Shown: positions 1 through 13,553, counted from the stretch's first letter. The stretch: 64,000 nucleotides of DNA from Ursus arctos (GCF_023065955.2 NW_026622764.1:78919333-78983332), one strand, 5' to 3'. Notes: generated by a model not told the origin, from the letters alone. Made by a program: numbers and translations.

Positions 1-306
1 CAGCCTCGCACCCCTTGCACTCATGGGCTCCCAGCACAGTGTGTGAGCACCGCTTCTGGAAGTTGGAAAAGCAGATGAGCTGGATTCTAAATGAGGTGTT
101 TTCTTACCATCATTAGGGGGCCACACGGAGCCAGCTAGATTCCAGAAGTCATCCATGGCCTTGGAGTGTCTGGTCCATGCACAGAGTCACCTGTGGTAGA
201 GAATGCTCGGCCAGCCCACAGAGTCCTGTGTAACAGTGTAACCTCGTCATGTCTCCACGTAACACCGTAGAGGCACCTGCTTCATGGTTTCCTCTCCTCC
301 CTCCAG

Positions 307-404
307 CCCCGGGCCTGCCAGTGAGGCTCGTGTTGCCAGAAGTGACACTCAGTCCGTGTGGATGGTGTGGCAGCCGCCAGAGGAGCCCAACGGCATCGCT
401 CTGG
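307..404 (+). pseudogene. SDK2: SDK2-like fibronectin III exon, frameshifted
   Basis: Exon between a polypyrimidine acceptor (ctccctccag) and a donor (gtaagg). The first half reads PGLPVRLVLPEVTL in one frame and the second half VWQPPEEPNGIALG in another. Together they match the start of an FN3 domain of Sidekick-2, an immunoglobulin/FN3 synaptic adhesion protein of the cell surface (family match from memory; SDK1 differs more here). The exon is 98 nt where a phase 1-1 exon of this kind should be 99, so a single base is missing around 348-352 and the reading frame breaks. Later SDK2-like exons follow at 50.7, 53.7 and 60.3 kb on the same strand. Preserved introns point to an unprocessed duplicate rather than a retrocopy. 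Confidence 0.75.
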
Positions 405-3089
405 GTAAGGAAGCGTCCGTGATTAAAGAGATCATAGCTCAGAGGGAAATCGCAATTGCATTGATTTCCTCTGTTCTTGTTACATCTTGTTCAAAGAGGT
501 TGAACAACAACAACAACAACAAAATCCTGCCTGCCACAGCCCCGCATTTTTAGCGCTGGGAAATGTGGGACCCCCTACTGTCTCGGGAGCTGTGTTCTGA
601 GGTTTCTTTGCAGATTGAAATTTACATTTTGTTAGCCCAGAATTTCTTCCATCTGTTCGTGGTTCACAACAAAACCATCTGTAATTGGCCCTTCCTTCAG
701 CTCTGAAATAACCAGGCTCTTTCCATGGGCGTCTGGGAAGCAGCAGCCTCGTTTTTTATGGGAGCCAGAGACCTGGACTTTGCTCCCAAGTTCCAGGAAA
801 CATCCTCGGCTGCAGGGCCTTCACCTCATCCTTCTAAGAAGTTTCCAGCGTGAATTGTGTGCCTTGGGTCCCTAGGAAATGGTTTACTTTTAATGTTTCA
901 TTCAGGGGGGCAACTCTGATAGCATTGATGAAAAGCCTTATTTTTTCTTAGTTCCCCAAAGGAGGCAAGTTTTATTTAAAAAAAGAAATAATCAGTTCCC
1001 TTATTTAGTCACCCCTTCACCAAGACAAATTCAGGGCTTCCCCTATGCGTGGTGTGGCCTGCATGGTGGGCAGTAAGGAGTGAAGAAGATGCACCTGTCC
1101 TCAGGAGGCGTGTGGCTCACGGCACCACTGGGGAGAGGCACAGGATGATGCAATGTGATAGGTGACTAATAACGGTTCACGAGATGCTCCACAAGTGGGT
1201 CCCCCAGGCCAAGGGGCTCTCAGCGGATGGAAGGTGGCTTTAGAGCTGGATCTTGTCGATGAGTGGCCTCTGGAGTCCTGGAGGAAGGGAAGAGGGACAT
1301 CCACTCAGCCAGAGGGAATGCCTTCTGCCTGTGAGAGTGTAGACAGATCCCTGCCCGCGGATGTGGGCAGGGCCAGGCCTGGGTTGCCTGGGGATGGCCG
1401 GCTCTGCCATGCAGGGAGTGCCCAGGGGCCCAGACCTGTGAAATCAGGCATCTAACGGCCAAGGCCCCAGGCTCGATCTACTCTCCAGACCCAGGCCAGC
1501 CTCTGATAGGCTATGTCCCTAATCCAGACTCGCGGCAGACCCCCAGATATGTTAGCTCGTGTACTAGGTGGTTTACAGGAAGATTATAAACCTGAGCTTA
1601 CAGACAGGTAGTGAAATTCAACACTTACACATGCTTCTGATATTAGGATTCTAAGATTTGGTTTGAAAAAGGGTTTTACTTCATTAGAAAACATTTTTAA
1701 ATAATCTGTGCTGAGGGCAGTAGGGAGTCCCCCAAGGGCTTTGAGCAGCAAAGTGATGGAATCAGGTTTGCCTTCTAGGTAACAACTAGAGAGGCAAATA
1801 GTTTTGAGTTCTTGAGTCACGAACATGGGGAGGACAGAGCCTGAGGCATCCCGATGTCGTCTGCTGCCAGGCTGGGCCCTCCTCAGTCTGACCCTTCCTC
1901 GGGCGATTTCTGGAGTTGCTGGGTGGGGTATTTTGCTGAGTACAGTATTTCTGAAATGGGTGACTTTCAGAACCACAGGTTCTTGCTATTTTAAAATCAC
2001 AAGGAGCCACTGAGGAAGCTGCTGGTGAAATGTGTATTTCAGATCCTGTCGGATGAGCCGGGATCCCAAACACCTGTTAGGCCCCACACCTTGTGCTCCA
2101 GACCTGGGGCGGGAGATGGTCTGCAGAGTGCATGGATGGGCCAGAAGTCTCCTGGAGCCCCTCAGCACCACGCCCCAGCTTCTGCCTCTTCTGGACAGAG
2201 CAGGGCTAAACATCTGATGACCCAGTGGGTGTCCCCAGCTTGCTGTGAGACAGGAAACCTTTCTGGAGCACAGAATGTGAATTCTGGCCTGTCACAGTAC
2301 CTGGAGTCTCCAAGAAGCAGAATCTCCCCATCCTGCTGAGGAGGGAGGCCCCATCCCCACCCCGCCCTGGGCCTGGCAGCTCCGGCTCCCACCGCTCCTG
2401 CTGCTCCCGCCACAGCCTCTGCCCTCTGCCCTCTGCTCCAGTACTGCGGTGCTAATTCTGTGCCCACCTCTGCACTCCCTGTAGCCATCCTGGGCCGATA
2501 GGAGTCATTCTGACAGGAGGACCCCTGGGAGAGGGATGGGAGGCCAGTGAGCATTTCACATGTGTGTGTCTCTTACTGTAGACAGACATGCATTCTGATT
2601 TCGTAGCCATGGCTTTGAACTACTCATCCTGGGTCTTCCTCGCAAACATGGGGAGGTTGTGGCCTGAGCCAGGGCCAGCCCACTGTGCTTGCTGGTCCTT
2701 TGCCCCTTCTGTGCCTCTAAAGTCTACATTCGATGTGACTCCATGGCCGTCCCTGCCTGGTTGTGCCCACTGTCATCACAGGTCTCACTGTCCAAAGATA
2801 AAATCTCATCACGTACTTTGAAGGGCATCTGTAACGTTTGTGCATCTGTTTGAGAAAGCACTGTGAAAGGAGAATTCAGACCATGATGGGGTAGCATTTA
2901 CATTATTCAGATTGGGAGTCCTAGAAAGTCTTGATACGACCCAGGTGAGATGGGTAAGTGGGCAAACACATGCTCATATGCTCCCGGAGAATGATATGGT
3001 CATGTCTGGGCGAGGTGACCACATCTGTCCTCTCCATCCCGGAGGCCCTTCCCATCGGGTCTTAAACCCTGGTGTTCTCACACCTGTAC

Positions 3090-3345
3090 CCAAGGAGACA
3101 CACACAGGACACTCTTGCAGTGTCGTGTTCAATAACAGGGAAAAACAAAGAGCCAGATACCCAAGTGTCCATCAATCAGGCAACAGAAATGTGTATCCTG
3201 GGCTCTTCACGCAACAGAAAACATGATAGCAGTTACAGGAATGACCAAGATCTACACGAGCCAACGTGAGGAAGTCTCACAAGCATGTGTTCAGGGGGAA
3301 AACAAGTTGCAGGAGAATCCACAGAGCGTGAGAATGTTCCTGTAC
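3090..3345 (+). repeat. Old L1 fragment (ORF2 end/3' region)
   Basis: The text 'caagtgtccatcaatcagg' followed by 'aacgtgaggaagtctcac' and 'caagttgcaggagaatccac' resembles the 3' part of old mammalian L1M ORF2 and what follows it. It is strongly diverged; boundaries are approximate. Confidence 0.5.
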
Positions 3346-4244
3346 ATTTAAACCTCTAGGAGCGTTACTGTAGTCATTTACATATAGTCAACGTGTGAGC
3401 TCATGGACAGGACTACACCCGGAGTTGAGACGGGGCGTGGCCTCTGAGGAAAAGGAGCTGGTGGGGCCACCAGACAACCTCAACTTTTTCTGTCTCTTCT
3501 CTTATATGAAAACAAAAACAGTCCAATTTGGCAAAATCTCAAGATTTGTTCAGTTGGTACAATCAATATTTGGGTGTTTCATCTATATCATTCCCAGTAT
3601 TTCCTGTATGTTTGAAAGATTTATAATAAAAAAGGACGATCATAAGATAAAAACAACACATTCACTATAGACTTTTTAAAAAACAGAAAATTCAAACAAG
3701 TAACAGGCAGAAAATGAGAATCACCCACAATTCCACCGCCCCAAAATAATGTTACGATTTTTTTCTTCTGTTCATTTTTCTACTATTTTAATTACAAAAT
3801 AGTTCCTACTTAGAAAGGATTCTCTTCGTTCTAGCATATGCATGTTTAGCAGCGATGGCCTGCCCGTGTCCCTGCCACCCCGTCTAGCATGGACAGCCCG
3901 CCAGGCCCCCCGAGGGATTTTGTGTTTATCTCTCCTTCAGTTTTCTGCATGATTTTCGTAGAGGTAAACTTAAGCCTAAAAAGCTAATACTAGTGCTGCA
4001 TATTTTTAGATTTCATGCAAACTCCTGTCCTGTGTTTTTCTGTGACTTTGCTCCTCTCTTCCCACGTCACGAATCTTTCTACATACACACCTTGGCTGTC
4101 TGGCTCTGCACACACCTGACGGGATGCTTGCAGCACCTCCAGCATCCTGGTGCTTGCCTCCTGGCGTGCAGGTGGAAGGGTTCCCCGGGGCACACACCCG
4201 GGAACAGCCTTGGTGGGCCACAGAGTTGGAGCCTTTTCAACTCT

Positions 4245-4450
4245 GCACAATGACGCCCGACCACTTTCCTGAGCAGTAATACCCATTTGTACTCCCACCA
4301 GCAGGTGTAAGGACCCCCATGGTTCTGCACGTCATTGCCAACACTCGATAGGCTCGGGATCGAAACTTCTTCCCTCCAGAAACTTTGGGTCAGTCAGCTC
4401 TCCTGACAGCAGTGCCCATCTCACTCCACCTTCACCAACATCGACATTAA
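4245..4450 (-). repeat. Old antisense L1 ORF2 fragment
   Basis: 'Actcccaccagcaggtgtaa' and 'cattgccaacactcg' correspond to the antisense L1 ORF2 stretch that is seen better preserved at the right edge of the window (63.9 kb). It is diverged and boundaries are approximate. Confidence 0.45.
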
Positions 4451-4594
4451 TGGGCTTTTTGTTTGTTTGTTTTTTGTTTGTTTTGATCTGGGCCAGTTTG
4501 ATACATTAAATAGAACATATGAAGAGAACATTTTCAAAGTTTACTGGCCATAAGTTATTATTTTTGGGGGGGGGGAATTTCCAGTTTATATTCT

Positions 4595-4945
4595 GTACTA
4601 GTTTGTTTCTTAAACAGCAGGAATCTATTTTCTGTCAAGTCCAGAGGCTGGAGGTGTGAGATCCAGGCATGGCTGGGCTGGTGTTTCCAGCAGACTCTCT
4701 CGTTGGCCCCCCTCCCATGTCTTCCCTCACCTGGTCATCCCGCTGTGTGTGCCTGTGTCCTGATCTCCTCTTGTAAGGGTGCCAGTCCCCGCTGGATCAG
4801 GGCCCACCCTAGTGACCTCATTTCACCTTAATGCCCTCTGTAAAGACCCTCTCCCCAAATACAGTCACATTGGAGATGCTCAGGGCAAGGACTGTAACCT
4901 GTGAATTTGGGGGATGCCATTCAGCCCGTAACACGTCCTTTAGCC
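4595..4945. repeat. Old interspersed repeat, family not assigned
   Basis: The run 'gtccagaggctggaggtgtg', a later 'cctcttgtaagggtgccagt' and 'gtgacctcatttcacctta' have the typical word order of a widespread old mammalian interspersed repeat. I cannot name the family with certainty from sequence alone. Confidence 0.35.
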
Positions 4946-5734
4946 ATTTTTCTCTTGGGGAGTCACCCCTTCCTTATGGGCTCTCACATACCTTACTCGT
5001 TGGCAGCATCAGAGTACCAAGTGGCTGAGAGACCTGAGTCCGCTGTTGGGCTCTGAATCTGGGTTGGAGGCCTGACTCTGCTCTGTTAGTGCCGTGACAC
5101 AGGGTCCGGGCAACTTAGCCCAGTAAACACCACCCAACATGATCATTAACTCATTAACAATATTCAATGTCATGGATGTTGCAAAAGTTCCCCTTTTAAT
5201 TTTGGTCACAGAGACTTTCATGTGGACTTGAAACCTGTGTGCCTTCCCGTCGTGTGCCGTTTCCATGGTGGATGGAGCAGGTGCTGTCACCTGCACGCAG
5301 GCCCCGTAGGCTGGGGTCAGTGGGCCCCTGGTCCCTCTCAGGGCCATTGTGGCTCCTTCCTCTCCTCACTCTGAGTGGTGGCCCCTCTTGCCACCCTGCA
5401 CTTGTAGCCGCGTCACTCCCTGGGCACTGAGTCCACTCGGGGCACAGTGGCAGGACTGGGGCATGTGGGAGGGTCGACGGGCTCAGCCTCTTCAGGCTGT
5501 GGAGGGCGAGACCCAGGGAGAGGAAAGGCCAAACAACACCGATCTCAGGATCTGAGTCAGCCAGCTGTTCTCAGGAAGTTTCCCCAACCTCACATTGAGG
5601 TGGCGTGATTCACTCTCCCCTGCACCCCCAGCAAGCCAAGATCTGCACAATGCACTCAAGAATCCCGGGCTGCCTGCTCTGCTCTCCCCTGGGTTTGAAG
5701 CACCATGCTCCAGACAGGCCAAAGGCAATGTGGG

Positions 5735-5925
5735 CAACCCTGCAGACTCAGTAGCCCAGCCTGATGAATTTAAGCACGTTACTGAGCCTTTCTGTGCCTC
5801 AGTTTCCCTATCCCTCAAATGGGAATAACACTCCTACTCCCTCCTAGTGTTGACTGAGTTGTGCCTGAGGACCTTAGGACAACGCCCAGCACGTGGTAAG
5901 CACTCAGCGAATGTTCACTGGAACG
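5735..5925 (+). repeat. MIR element
   Basis: Core words typical of MIR are present: 'gtgcctcagtttccctatc', 'caaatgggaataacactc', then 'ggtaagcactcagcgaatg'. Ancient tRNA-derived SINE in the sense orientation. Confidence 0.7.
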
Positions 5926-8439
5926 CATGGCTGTTTAGTATTTCACCGTGTCTCCCGCACCAGAGAATTTCTTCTTGTCGCCCAAGACGTCACCCTGTGC
6001 CAGCATCTAGCTGGCACTCCCCAGCAGAGGTTTCACACGGACATGACAGGCAGAAGAACTGGGAAAGGAAGGTTGGAGCCAGGTTATAAGAGCTCCTAAG
6101 GGACATTCAAAAGTTTAGATTTTGATCCATAGTCCCAGGGCAGTGGGGGGGGGGGTCACTAAAAATCACAAAAATCCAGGTAAAGAGAGGGCAGTATATA
6201 AATACTTTAAGCATTCCTACCATGGCAAGACAGACAGAAAGTACAATAGTGCTATGTCTACCTGTAATGCAGAAAAACACCACATTTGAACATCTTGTTG
6301 TAATGGTCCAGTTGAAAAGGGAACAAATGTTGTCAGGGTAACCTGTGACCTGAATATTATTACAGCTAGCACCCCAAATTGCAGATGCTGTAGGAGGGTT
6401 GAGAAAACAGCTTCCAAAGGTTCAGATCAGTGTTTGTAGGAAATAAATGGAAACATTTCTTTGCAAGACTGGCTTCCCACACACTAATGTTTCTTATCTC
6501 GCTCAAAGTGTAATTATGTAACTAGGCTTTTCCGTCAAAACACTCTTCTCCCTCAAAACTATCTCCTGTTATTCTCTAGAAATGCAAGAACGGGTACTCA
6601 GCTGCTTGCTTTTGCCATTTAGGCACAGGAAAGGGCTCTCTTCTATTGTCCGTTGAGGCTAGGGCTTTGTAAGGACTTTTGAGGTGCCCGTCTGTATGCT
6701 CACCAGGCCAGAGTGGGGACTGGGATATATCACCCTGAGTTTAGGGCGGATAAGAGGAAGGTACGAACATACCCGCAGGCTGAGGGGCTTTCTCCCAGTG
6801 GTTCATGAGGGAGCTGGAGCAGAGGCAGGGATAATAAGCCGGGTTTCCTGCAGGTGCACATGGTGATGCTGTCCTTCCTGTCCCATGCATTGCCTCAGAG
6901 CCAGCACCGTGGCTGTAGGAAGTGGGCCTCGTCGTCTCTGTGTTTCAGTGGCAGAGGAGCCCTGGGAAATCGAGCTGCGAACACCCTGCTTCTGGCTCAG
7001 TGCTGGTGGCACCTGGAAGAGCAGGTCCATGCGGTGGAATGGTACAGCCATCAAAACTCATGTTTCTGAAGGAAAAGAATGACGCTTGGGAGATGTAGTG
7101 AGAAGACACGAATGAAAAGTCTGCACTTGGAGTAAAATCAGTTTTGTTTCATGTTTATATGCATAGAAAAATGATGGCCAGAAGCAGCCCTGAAGATAGT
7201 AACCGTGACCTCTGGATGGTGACAGATGCCGTGTGCGTGGTCGGGGCCCGGCACTCCCCGCCAAGGCCCATCCCGCAGCGTCTGGGGCGCTGGCAGTGCC
7301 CTGTGCCCGAGGGTGCTCTCTACCCTGGGGCCGGGCTTCTAGGGGACTTGCCGACCAGCAGCCCCCCGCCCATGACTCCTGGGGGTTAGGGGGATGCCGC
7401 CGCAGCCCCTGCCACCCCCCCCACCCAGTGGGCAGATCCTTGGGGGCCCAGCAGAGCAACTGCTTCAACAGGCCTTCTGTCAGCTTCCTCTGTTTTCTGG
7501 GCTCACCTCCTGAGAAAACTCTTCACTCTGGGCTGTCTTGGAGCTCCCTGGGCCCCTCAGGAGTCAGGCAGCAACATCCACAGTACAGAGAGCATCTTGT
7601 GTGGGCAGAGCCCCGGCGTCTCTAGCACCTGCCCCTGCGTAGCCGGCTCCTTCCTCTTCTGCTGGCCAGCACGGCCAACGGTGACCCACCACAGCCCGTG
7701 GGATGTGACATGCAGAGGATCCTGGGCCGCCTCCCTTCCTGGTGCACTCTCTACCCCTCCTTGGTGCTCTGGGCTCCAGTGGCCAAGGGCTCTGGCATTG
7801 GGCTGGGCAGGGCTGCTCCTCACAGGTTCTCATGCCCGTCATAGACCTAGCCATGGCTCTGGCTCCAGGCCCTGCTGTGGGGGACTTGGACCCACCGCCC
7901 TGACCTTATTCCTGGTGCAGGTACCCCAAGGCTCTTCCAGACAACCCCGGTTTTTTTTGTCCACTTTACAAAACAACTCATCCTCTCCAGAGGAACCCTG
8001 GCCCTGTAGTTTCTGCCTCTCTGCTGTGCTGGTGTTGACCCCCTGGCACTGGGATGTGCCTCCCCTTGTTCCCACATGCCTTGCAGTCTCTCCCAGTCCC
8101 TCAAAATCCCCTTCCTGAAGAGTGACCAGTTTCTTTTCTGTTTGTCTCTCTTTTATTCAAGTCATCAGAATGTTACCATTTTAGAGCAGGAAGGAGCTGT
8201 GTGAATCAGGAGGGCCTCCTGGGCAGGACAGGGCTCCCACACTGAAGGCCCAGTTCTGTCCTCTGTTCACTGTGTCCCTTTCTGGCCCTCGGGGGTAAAA
8301 TGGATATGCATCCTGTGCCTGAAATGCAGAGGCGCTAATAAGAGGAGGCTAGTTGTTTTCTTGATTCATAGTGTAGGGGTGAGAACTTCTCCCTCTTCCC
8401 TTCTGGGTTCTACAGCTTGTCCAAGAATTAAGTTGACAT

Positions 8440-8741
8440 AAGACTGATGAACAGGGAGATTGTTAGGAGAAGGAAGAGAAGAATGAAGGGGGGGGTAAGC
8501 TGAAGGGGGGATAAACCATTAGAGACTATGGACTCTGGGAAACAAACTGAGGGTTTAGGAGGGGAGGGGTGGGGGGATCTGCTGGCCTGGTGATGGGTAT
8601 TAAGGACGGCACGTGTTGCATGGAGCACTGGGTGTTATACACAAACAATGAATCATGGAACACAGCATCAAAAACTAATAATGTACTGTATGGTGACTAA
8701 CGTAACATAATAAAAAATTTTTAAAAAGACTGATGAACAGG
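8440..8741 (+). mobile_element. 5'-truncated carnivore L1 3' end with target-site duplication
   Basis: A typical carnivore L1 3' end runs from 8456 to 8725 and contains 'gcactgggtgttatacacaa' and 'actgtatggtgactaacg' before an A/T-rich tail with AATAAA. The 16-bp word aagactgatgaacagg is present directly before it (8440-8455) and after it (8726-8741). This is a perfect target-site duplication and marks an L1-mediated insertion. Confidence 0.85.
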
Positions 8742-9204
8742 AAAAAAAACATTTAATTTTGTATGTACAGGAGCCCCCAAAACACAAGGCTCAAAAGTGA
8801 CCAAAGCGGACTGTTTTTAATGCTTTTCATGAACAGAAAGAGTCAATTGGTGAAGCGTTGACAAGATGAGGAGTTTGGGCTTGGGGTGGTAACCTAGTGA
8901 AGTAACAAGGTTGTATAGCCACCTCGGCCCTAACCTGCCCATGGCTGGTGAGGAGGCTGCCTCTCTTCCTCCTGGTGCCGCGAGGGAAGGTCCGAGTGTC
9001 CTCTGGCACTGGCCGTTTCTTAAGTAACTTTAATCCAAAATAATGTGTGAAAATGGCATATTTGGGAGTGGCCTATGCTACTCTGCTTCACTGGCTGGAA
9101 ATGAGAAGCTGAGAGTCACTTTGGCGTTGGGGTTGGGGTTGAAGCCTGGCTTAGGACTTGCTGACAGTTGAGGTGTTGAGCACGGAGGAAGGGCCTATAG
9201 GCTG

Positions 9205-9389
9205 TTTTGTTTTTTAAGATTTTGTTTATTTGAGAGAGAGAGCAGGAGCAGGGGGAGGCCTAGAGGAAGAGGGAGATGCAGACTCCCTGCTGAGCAGGGA
9301 GCCTGAGGTGGGGCTGGATCCCAGGACTCTGAGATCATGACCTGAGCCAAAGGCAGACATTTGACCAACTGAGCTACCCAGGGGCCCCT
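9205..9389 (-). mobile_element. Carnivore SINE (SINEC)
   Basis: Antisense SINEC: a T-rich tail and 'aagattttgtttatttgaga' lead into a G/A-rich body and end in the reversed tRNA-like head 'ccaactgagctacccagg'. It is next to antisense L1 sequence. Confidence 0.85.
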
Positions 9390-9394
9390 GATTT

Positions 9395-10245
9395 TTGGAT
9401 TTTGAACCACACTGTATCCGTGAAATAAATCTTACTTGATTGTACTTCTTCCTGTATTGTTGAATTTGGCTTGCTGATATTTTGTTGAGGATTTTTATAT
9501 CTATGTTTATCACATATACTGGTCTGTAATTTTCTGTTCTTGTGGCGTCTTGGCAGCTTCTGTTAAGGGCAATGCTGGCCTCCTAAAATGATTTGGGAAG
9601 CGTTCCTTCCTCTTTTTTTTTCTTTTTCTTTTTTTTGTGGAAAAGTTTGAGAAGGATTGGTATTCATTTTCCTTTGAACATTTGGTAGAATTTACAGTGA
9701 AGCCATTTGGTCCTGGACTTCTGATTATTGAGGGGCTTTCGATTACTCATTTAATTTCTCCGCTGGTAACTGGTCTAGTCAGAATTTCTGTCAGTTCGTG
9801 ATTCAGTCTTGGAAGGTTGCCTGTTTCTGGGAATTAATCCTGTTCTTCTAGGTCGTCCAGTGTGTTGGGGAGTAGTTGTCCGTAGTAGTCTCTTGTGAGC
9901 CTCTGTATATCTACGAATCCATGGGAACATCTCTTCCATTGCCGCTTAGGAGTTCTCATTCCTTTTTTCACCCTGAGTCCAGCTGAAAATTTGTCAGCTT
10001 TGTTCTTTTCGAAGAACCGGGTCTTTTGTTGATCTTTCTATTGTCTTTTTAAAAATCTTTCCATTGTCTCTTTAGTCTGTAGTTCATCTCTTTCTGTTCT
10101 GATATGTTACTTCCTTCTACTAACTTTGGCCTTCCTTTGTTCTTTTTTCTGTTTCCTTGAGGTGTAAATTTAGGTTGCTTATCCAAGACATTTCTTGTTT
10201 CTCGAGTTAGGCCTGTATCACTCTAAACTTCCCTCTTAGAAATAC
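9395..10245 (-). mobile_element. Antisense L1 ORF2 fragment
   Basis: Antisense L1 ORF2 wording is recognisable, for example 'ttgctgatattttgttgagg' and 'actggtctgtaattttctg'. No long ORF survives on the minus strand, so it is a dead fragment. Confidence 0.7.
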
Positions 10246-10247
10246 CT

Positions 10248-10438
10248 TTTTTAAAGATTTTATTTATTTATTTTAGAGTGAGAGCACTCACAAGCAGGGA
10301 GAGGAGCAGAGAGAGAGAAGAACATACTCCTTCCTGAGTGTGGAACTGACACAGGGCTGGATCCCAGGACCCTGAGATCATGACCTGAGCTGAAACCAAG
10401 AATCCAACGCCCATCCGACTGAAGCACCCAGGTACCCA
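10248..10438 (-). mobile_element. Carnivore SINE (SINEC)
   Basis: Antisense SINEC with tail 'ttttttaaagattttattta' and reversed head ending in 'gaagcacccaggtaccc'. It interrupts L1-derived sequence. Confidence 0.85.
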
Positions 10439-11530
10439 ACTTATAAACATTTCTAATAGAATCGGTTACTATTCTTTTCTTTTTGGATGGGTGTGGTCTT
10501 AATTCTTTTTGAATGAGACAAATTTAATAGCTGGGTCTGTGGTCTTGATTTTGGATATCAACTACAAGGAATATCCAGCAAAAAGTAGACAACAAATAGT
10601 TATTACTGGATTGATGTAGAATTTAATTTTATAACTTGAAATCAATCTGATTTCCCTTATATTATCTCTTGATTTTCATGCTCCCTACACTTTCCTGCTT
10701 ATCTAGGAGTACTGTAAAACAATATAACATAATTGAAGGGAGAAAACTTGATTGGACATTATGCAAAGAATAAACCAAAGGCCATTTACCTAAGTTGTGG
10801 TACGATGTCAAGAAGGGAAATATGAAGATGTTATGAAAATTATTTGTAATTTCCCATCTCAGAAGTAAAGTCTACAATTCTCATTATTCTTGGACATTTT
10901 CAAATGTATCCAAACTTGTGGTGAACAAAAGAAAGCAAATACGAAACTCGTGAGTTGCAATATTTAGAAATGGTGGTTGGATTTGACTGTGAGGCACACA
11001 GCCTTCTAACAGGCTATACATGCTGTGGGGTCACACTTTGGTCAGCCACCCGCAGATTCAAAAGTCATACACTTTATTAGCATTAACAAGCGGTGAAAAA
11101 TGGTGTGAAATGGCTGATCAGTAATAATTGTTCTGTGAATATGAATTTTAGTTTGGATAAAAGACACGATATGATTTACTGCAACTTTAGATGTCTCGTT
11201 TCTATTATGCTCTCTTGCAAAATTTTCAAAAAGGAAAGGCTGTTGTCCAATTTCAGGTGGTCTGGGGCCCGTTCCAGTTTGTCTAACAATGCTTGAAAAT
11301 ACATATTTGCAATCATGGAGAAAAACAGTTGGGGAGAAATGACTGGGTCCAGAGAGTGAGCTTTGAGAGAACACTTCCCAAAACACTTTCGCTACTTTGA
11401 AAAAATTGAAATATAAGAATAGGTGTATTCCTTTTTACATCAGTGGGGTCTGTGACTAATTTCATAGAGATAGATATTGGCCATTTAATATTGGGTTAAA
11501 AGAGATCAGGAGGAATCCCCATTTTTCATT

Positions 11531-11730
11531 CTTTTTTTTTTTAAAGATTTTATTTATTTATTCGACAGAGATGGAGACAGCCAGCGAGAGAGGGAACACA
11601 GGCAGGGGGAGTGGGAGAGGAAGAAGCAGGCTCATAGCGGAGGAGCCTGATGTGGGGCTCGATCCCATAACGCCGGGATCATGCCCTGAGCCGAAGGCAG
11701 ACGCTTAACCGCTGTACCACCCAGGCGCCC
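11531..11730 (-). mobile_element. Carnivore SINE, young, inserted into another SINE tail
   Basis: Full-length antisense SINEC with the 'gacagccagcgagagaggga' body typical of arctoid carnivores and a clean end 'accacccaggcgcccc'. The words 'ttcattctttttttt' before and after it form a target-site duplication, and the T-run of the right copy belongs to the next SINE. It therefore inserted into the tail of the SINE at 11738. Confidence 0.9.
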
Positions 11731-11737
11731 CTTCATT

Positions 11738-11880
11738 CTTTTTTTTTAAGATGATTTATTTGTATATTTTAGAGATAGAGAGAGAGAGAGAGAGAGCATG
11801 AGTTGGAGGAGTAGAGGGAGAGGGAGAATCTCAAGCAGATTCCATGTTGAATGCAGAGCCCAATGCGGGGCTCCCCTAGG
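11738..11880 (-). mobile_element. Older truncated SINEC
   Basis: Antisense SINE with a T-tail, an AG-rich body and 'aatgcggggctcccctagg'. The tRNA-like head is missing. It hosts the younger SINE on its left. Confidence 0.75.
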
Positions 11881-12807
11881 AACCCCCATTTTTCTTAAAG
11901 GGAGTTGCAGACATGGCTTAAGACAGGGCTTCTCAACCTTGCTCTGTTGACATTTGCGGCAAGGGAACTCTTGTGGGAGCTGCAGGGAGCCTGGTAGCGT
12001 GTGGAGCAGCATCCCGGCCTCTACCCACCAAATGCCAGTAGCACCCGCCCCACAGTTGGGAACCTTCAATGTACCCAGACATTGCCGAGTGTTCCCTGGG
12101 GGCCAAAGCACTCCCTGCTTGGGACCACTGGAAGCCAATATAATGTGTCCAGAGAACTGGGAAGATACACCCTCTGGGTATAATATTCTATTATGTACCA
12201 CTTAATGGAGTAAAAATAATCTCAGACCGAAGAGGCATTGATGGGATGTGAATACAGGGAGAGCGAGAACGCCAATGGAAGCCTCATCACCGTGTAAACG
12301 CCTGGAGGCCAGGATTCAAGGCGAGTAGAGAGGAGCCCAAATTAATTTATTTTCATTCATTAAAATGATTGATAATCATTCATTCCATTCATGGGTTTCT
12401 CACATTCTCCAGAGGATGGCTAAGGTGAGAGCAAGATGGAGAGTTTAGACGAGGTTGATTAAACCGTTACTGAGCCACTACCACCCATGCCTGGCAACAT
12501 GTACGTAATTTTGTCCCACATTGACTCTGGGTTTGAGAATCCCAGGCACAGATGTGAGTCTCAGTACTCAGTCTGAAGACGTGGATTATTTCAGGATGTT
12601 CATAAATCAAAGTGCAGTATAGCCTGAGACAGCCTGAACAGCACTGGCCGATAGGATTCCATGATGTAAACGATCTCTGTCTGCTCTGTCCAATATGGTA
12701 GCACCAGCTCAGAGTGGCTCTTGAGCCCTTGAAATGTGGCCACCTTTCTTGTGTCACATGTGGAAATGTGAACATTTGGGGGATAGTGAATTAAAAATAC
12801 ATTGTTT

Positions 12808-12942
12808 AGTGTGCCTGGGTGGCTCAGTTGGTTAAAAGACCATCTCTTGATCTCAGCTCAGGTCTTGATGGTTGTGTGTTCAATCTCTGCCTTGGGCTCC
12901 ACACTGGGCAGGAGCCTCCTTAAAAAACAAAACCAAACCCAA
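12808..12942 (+). mobile_element. Carnivore SINE fragment, sense
   Basis: The head 'gtgcctgggtggctcagttg' is followed by a diverged tRNA-related body and an A-rich tail. Sense orientation. Confidence 0.8.
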
Positions 12943-13500
12943 AACATCATTTACATTTACTTCACCATAATCATTGCTCTTGTTTCCAGTGTGCTTATTA
13001 GAAAACATGAAACCATGTCTGTGTCTTGCATTAGGTTTTTATCAGAGAGCCCTGATCTAGAAGGTGGAGAATTCTGCACTGTCAGGACATCTTAAACTCA
13101 ACCCTGCTCTGGGTTAGTGCCTGAGCCAGGCAGGACCTGCAGGCAGAGCTGGGGATCCGCCTAAGTTCAGATCCTTCTCCCGTCTCAGCTCAAAGCCCAG
13201 TGAGGATTCTAGACTTGGTTTCCAATCGGCATTTCAGATCTCCCTCGGTTTGGACCATGTGCCCTTGATTTTGTGTGTTCATTCCTTAGCACTAGAAAGG
13301 ACATTTAGTTAGGACCCATTAGGTATTTCCACTTTAAGGATGAAAGGATTTTAGGAAACAAAAGCATTTAAATCACAGATGATCCTGCCATTCAACTGTC
13401 CAGGTGATATCCCTCTGGGAAGCCACCATGAAGTAGTTTGAAGAGGCAAGCCAATGTCCTGTCTGCCTAGCCTTTCTGGAGAAGTGCTTTGTGGAAAATT

Positions 13501-13553
<53 letters not shown>

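Larger units (their letters stand above)
410..8430. other. Intronic sequence with old repeats, no gene seen
   Basis: This stretch follows the donor of the SDK2-like exon. I found no exon with convincing signals. Old repeats are visible: a short (AAC)n run at 502-522, an L1M-like piece near 3.09-3.35 kb, antisense L1 near 4.25-4.45 kb, a GTTT run near 4.45-4.49 kb and a MIR near 5.74 kb. The ORFs here are short, overlap on both strands and look like chance ORFs in GC-rich DNA. Confidence 0.6.
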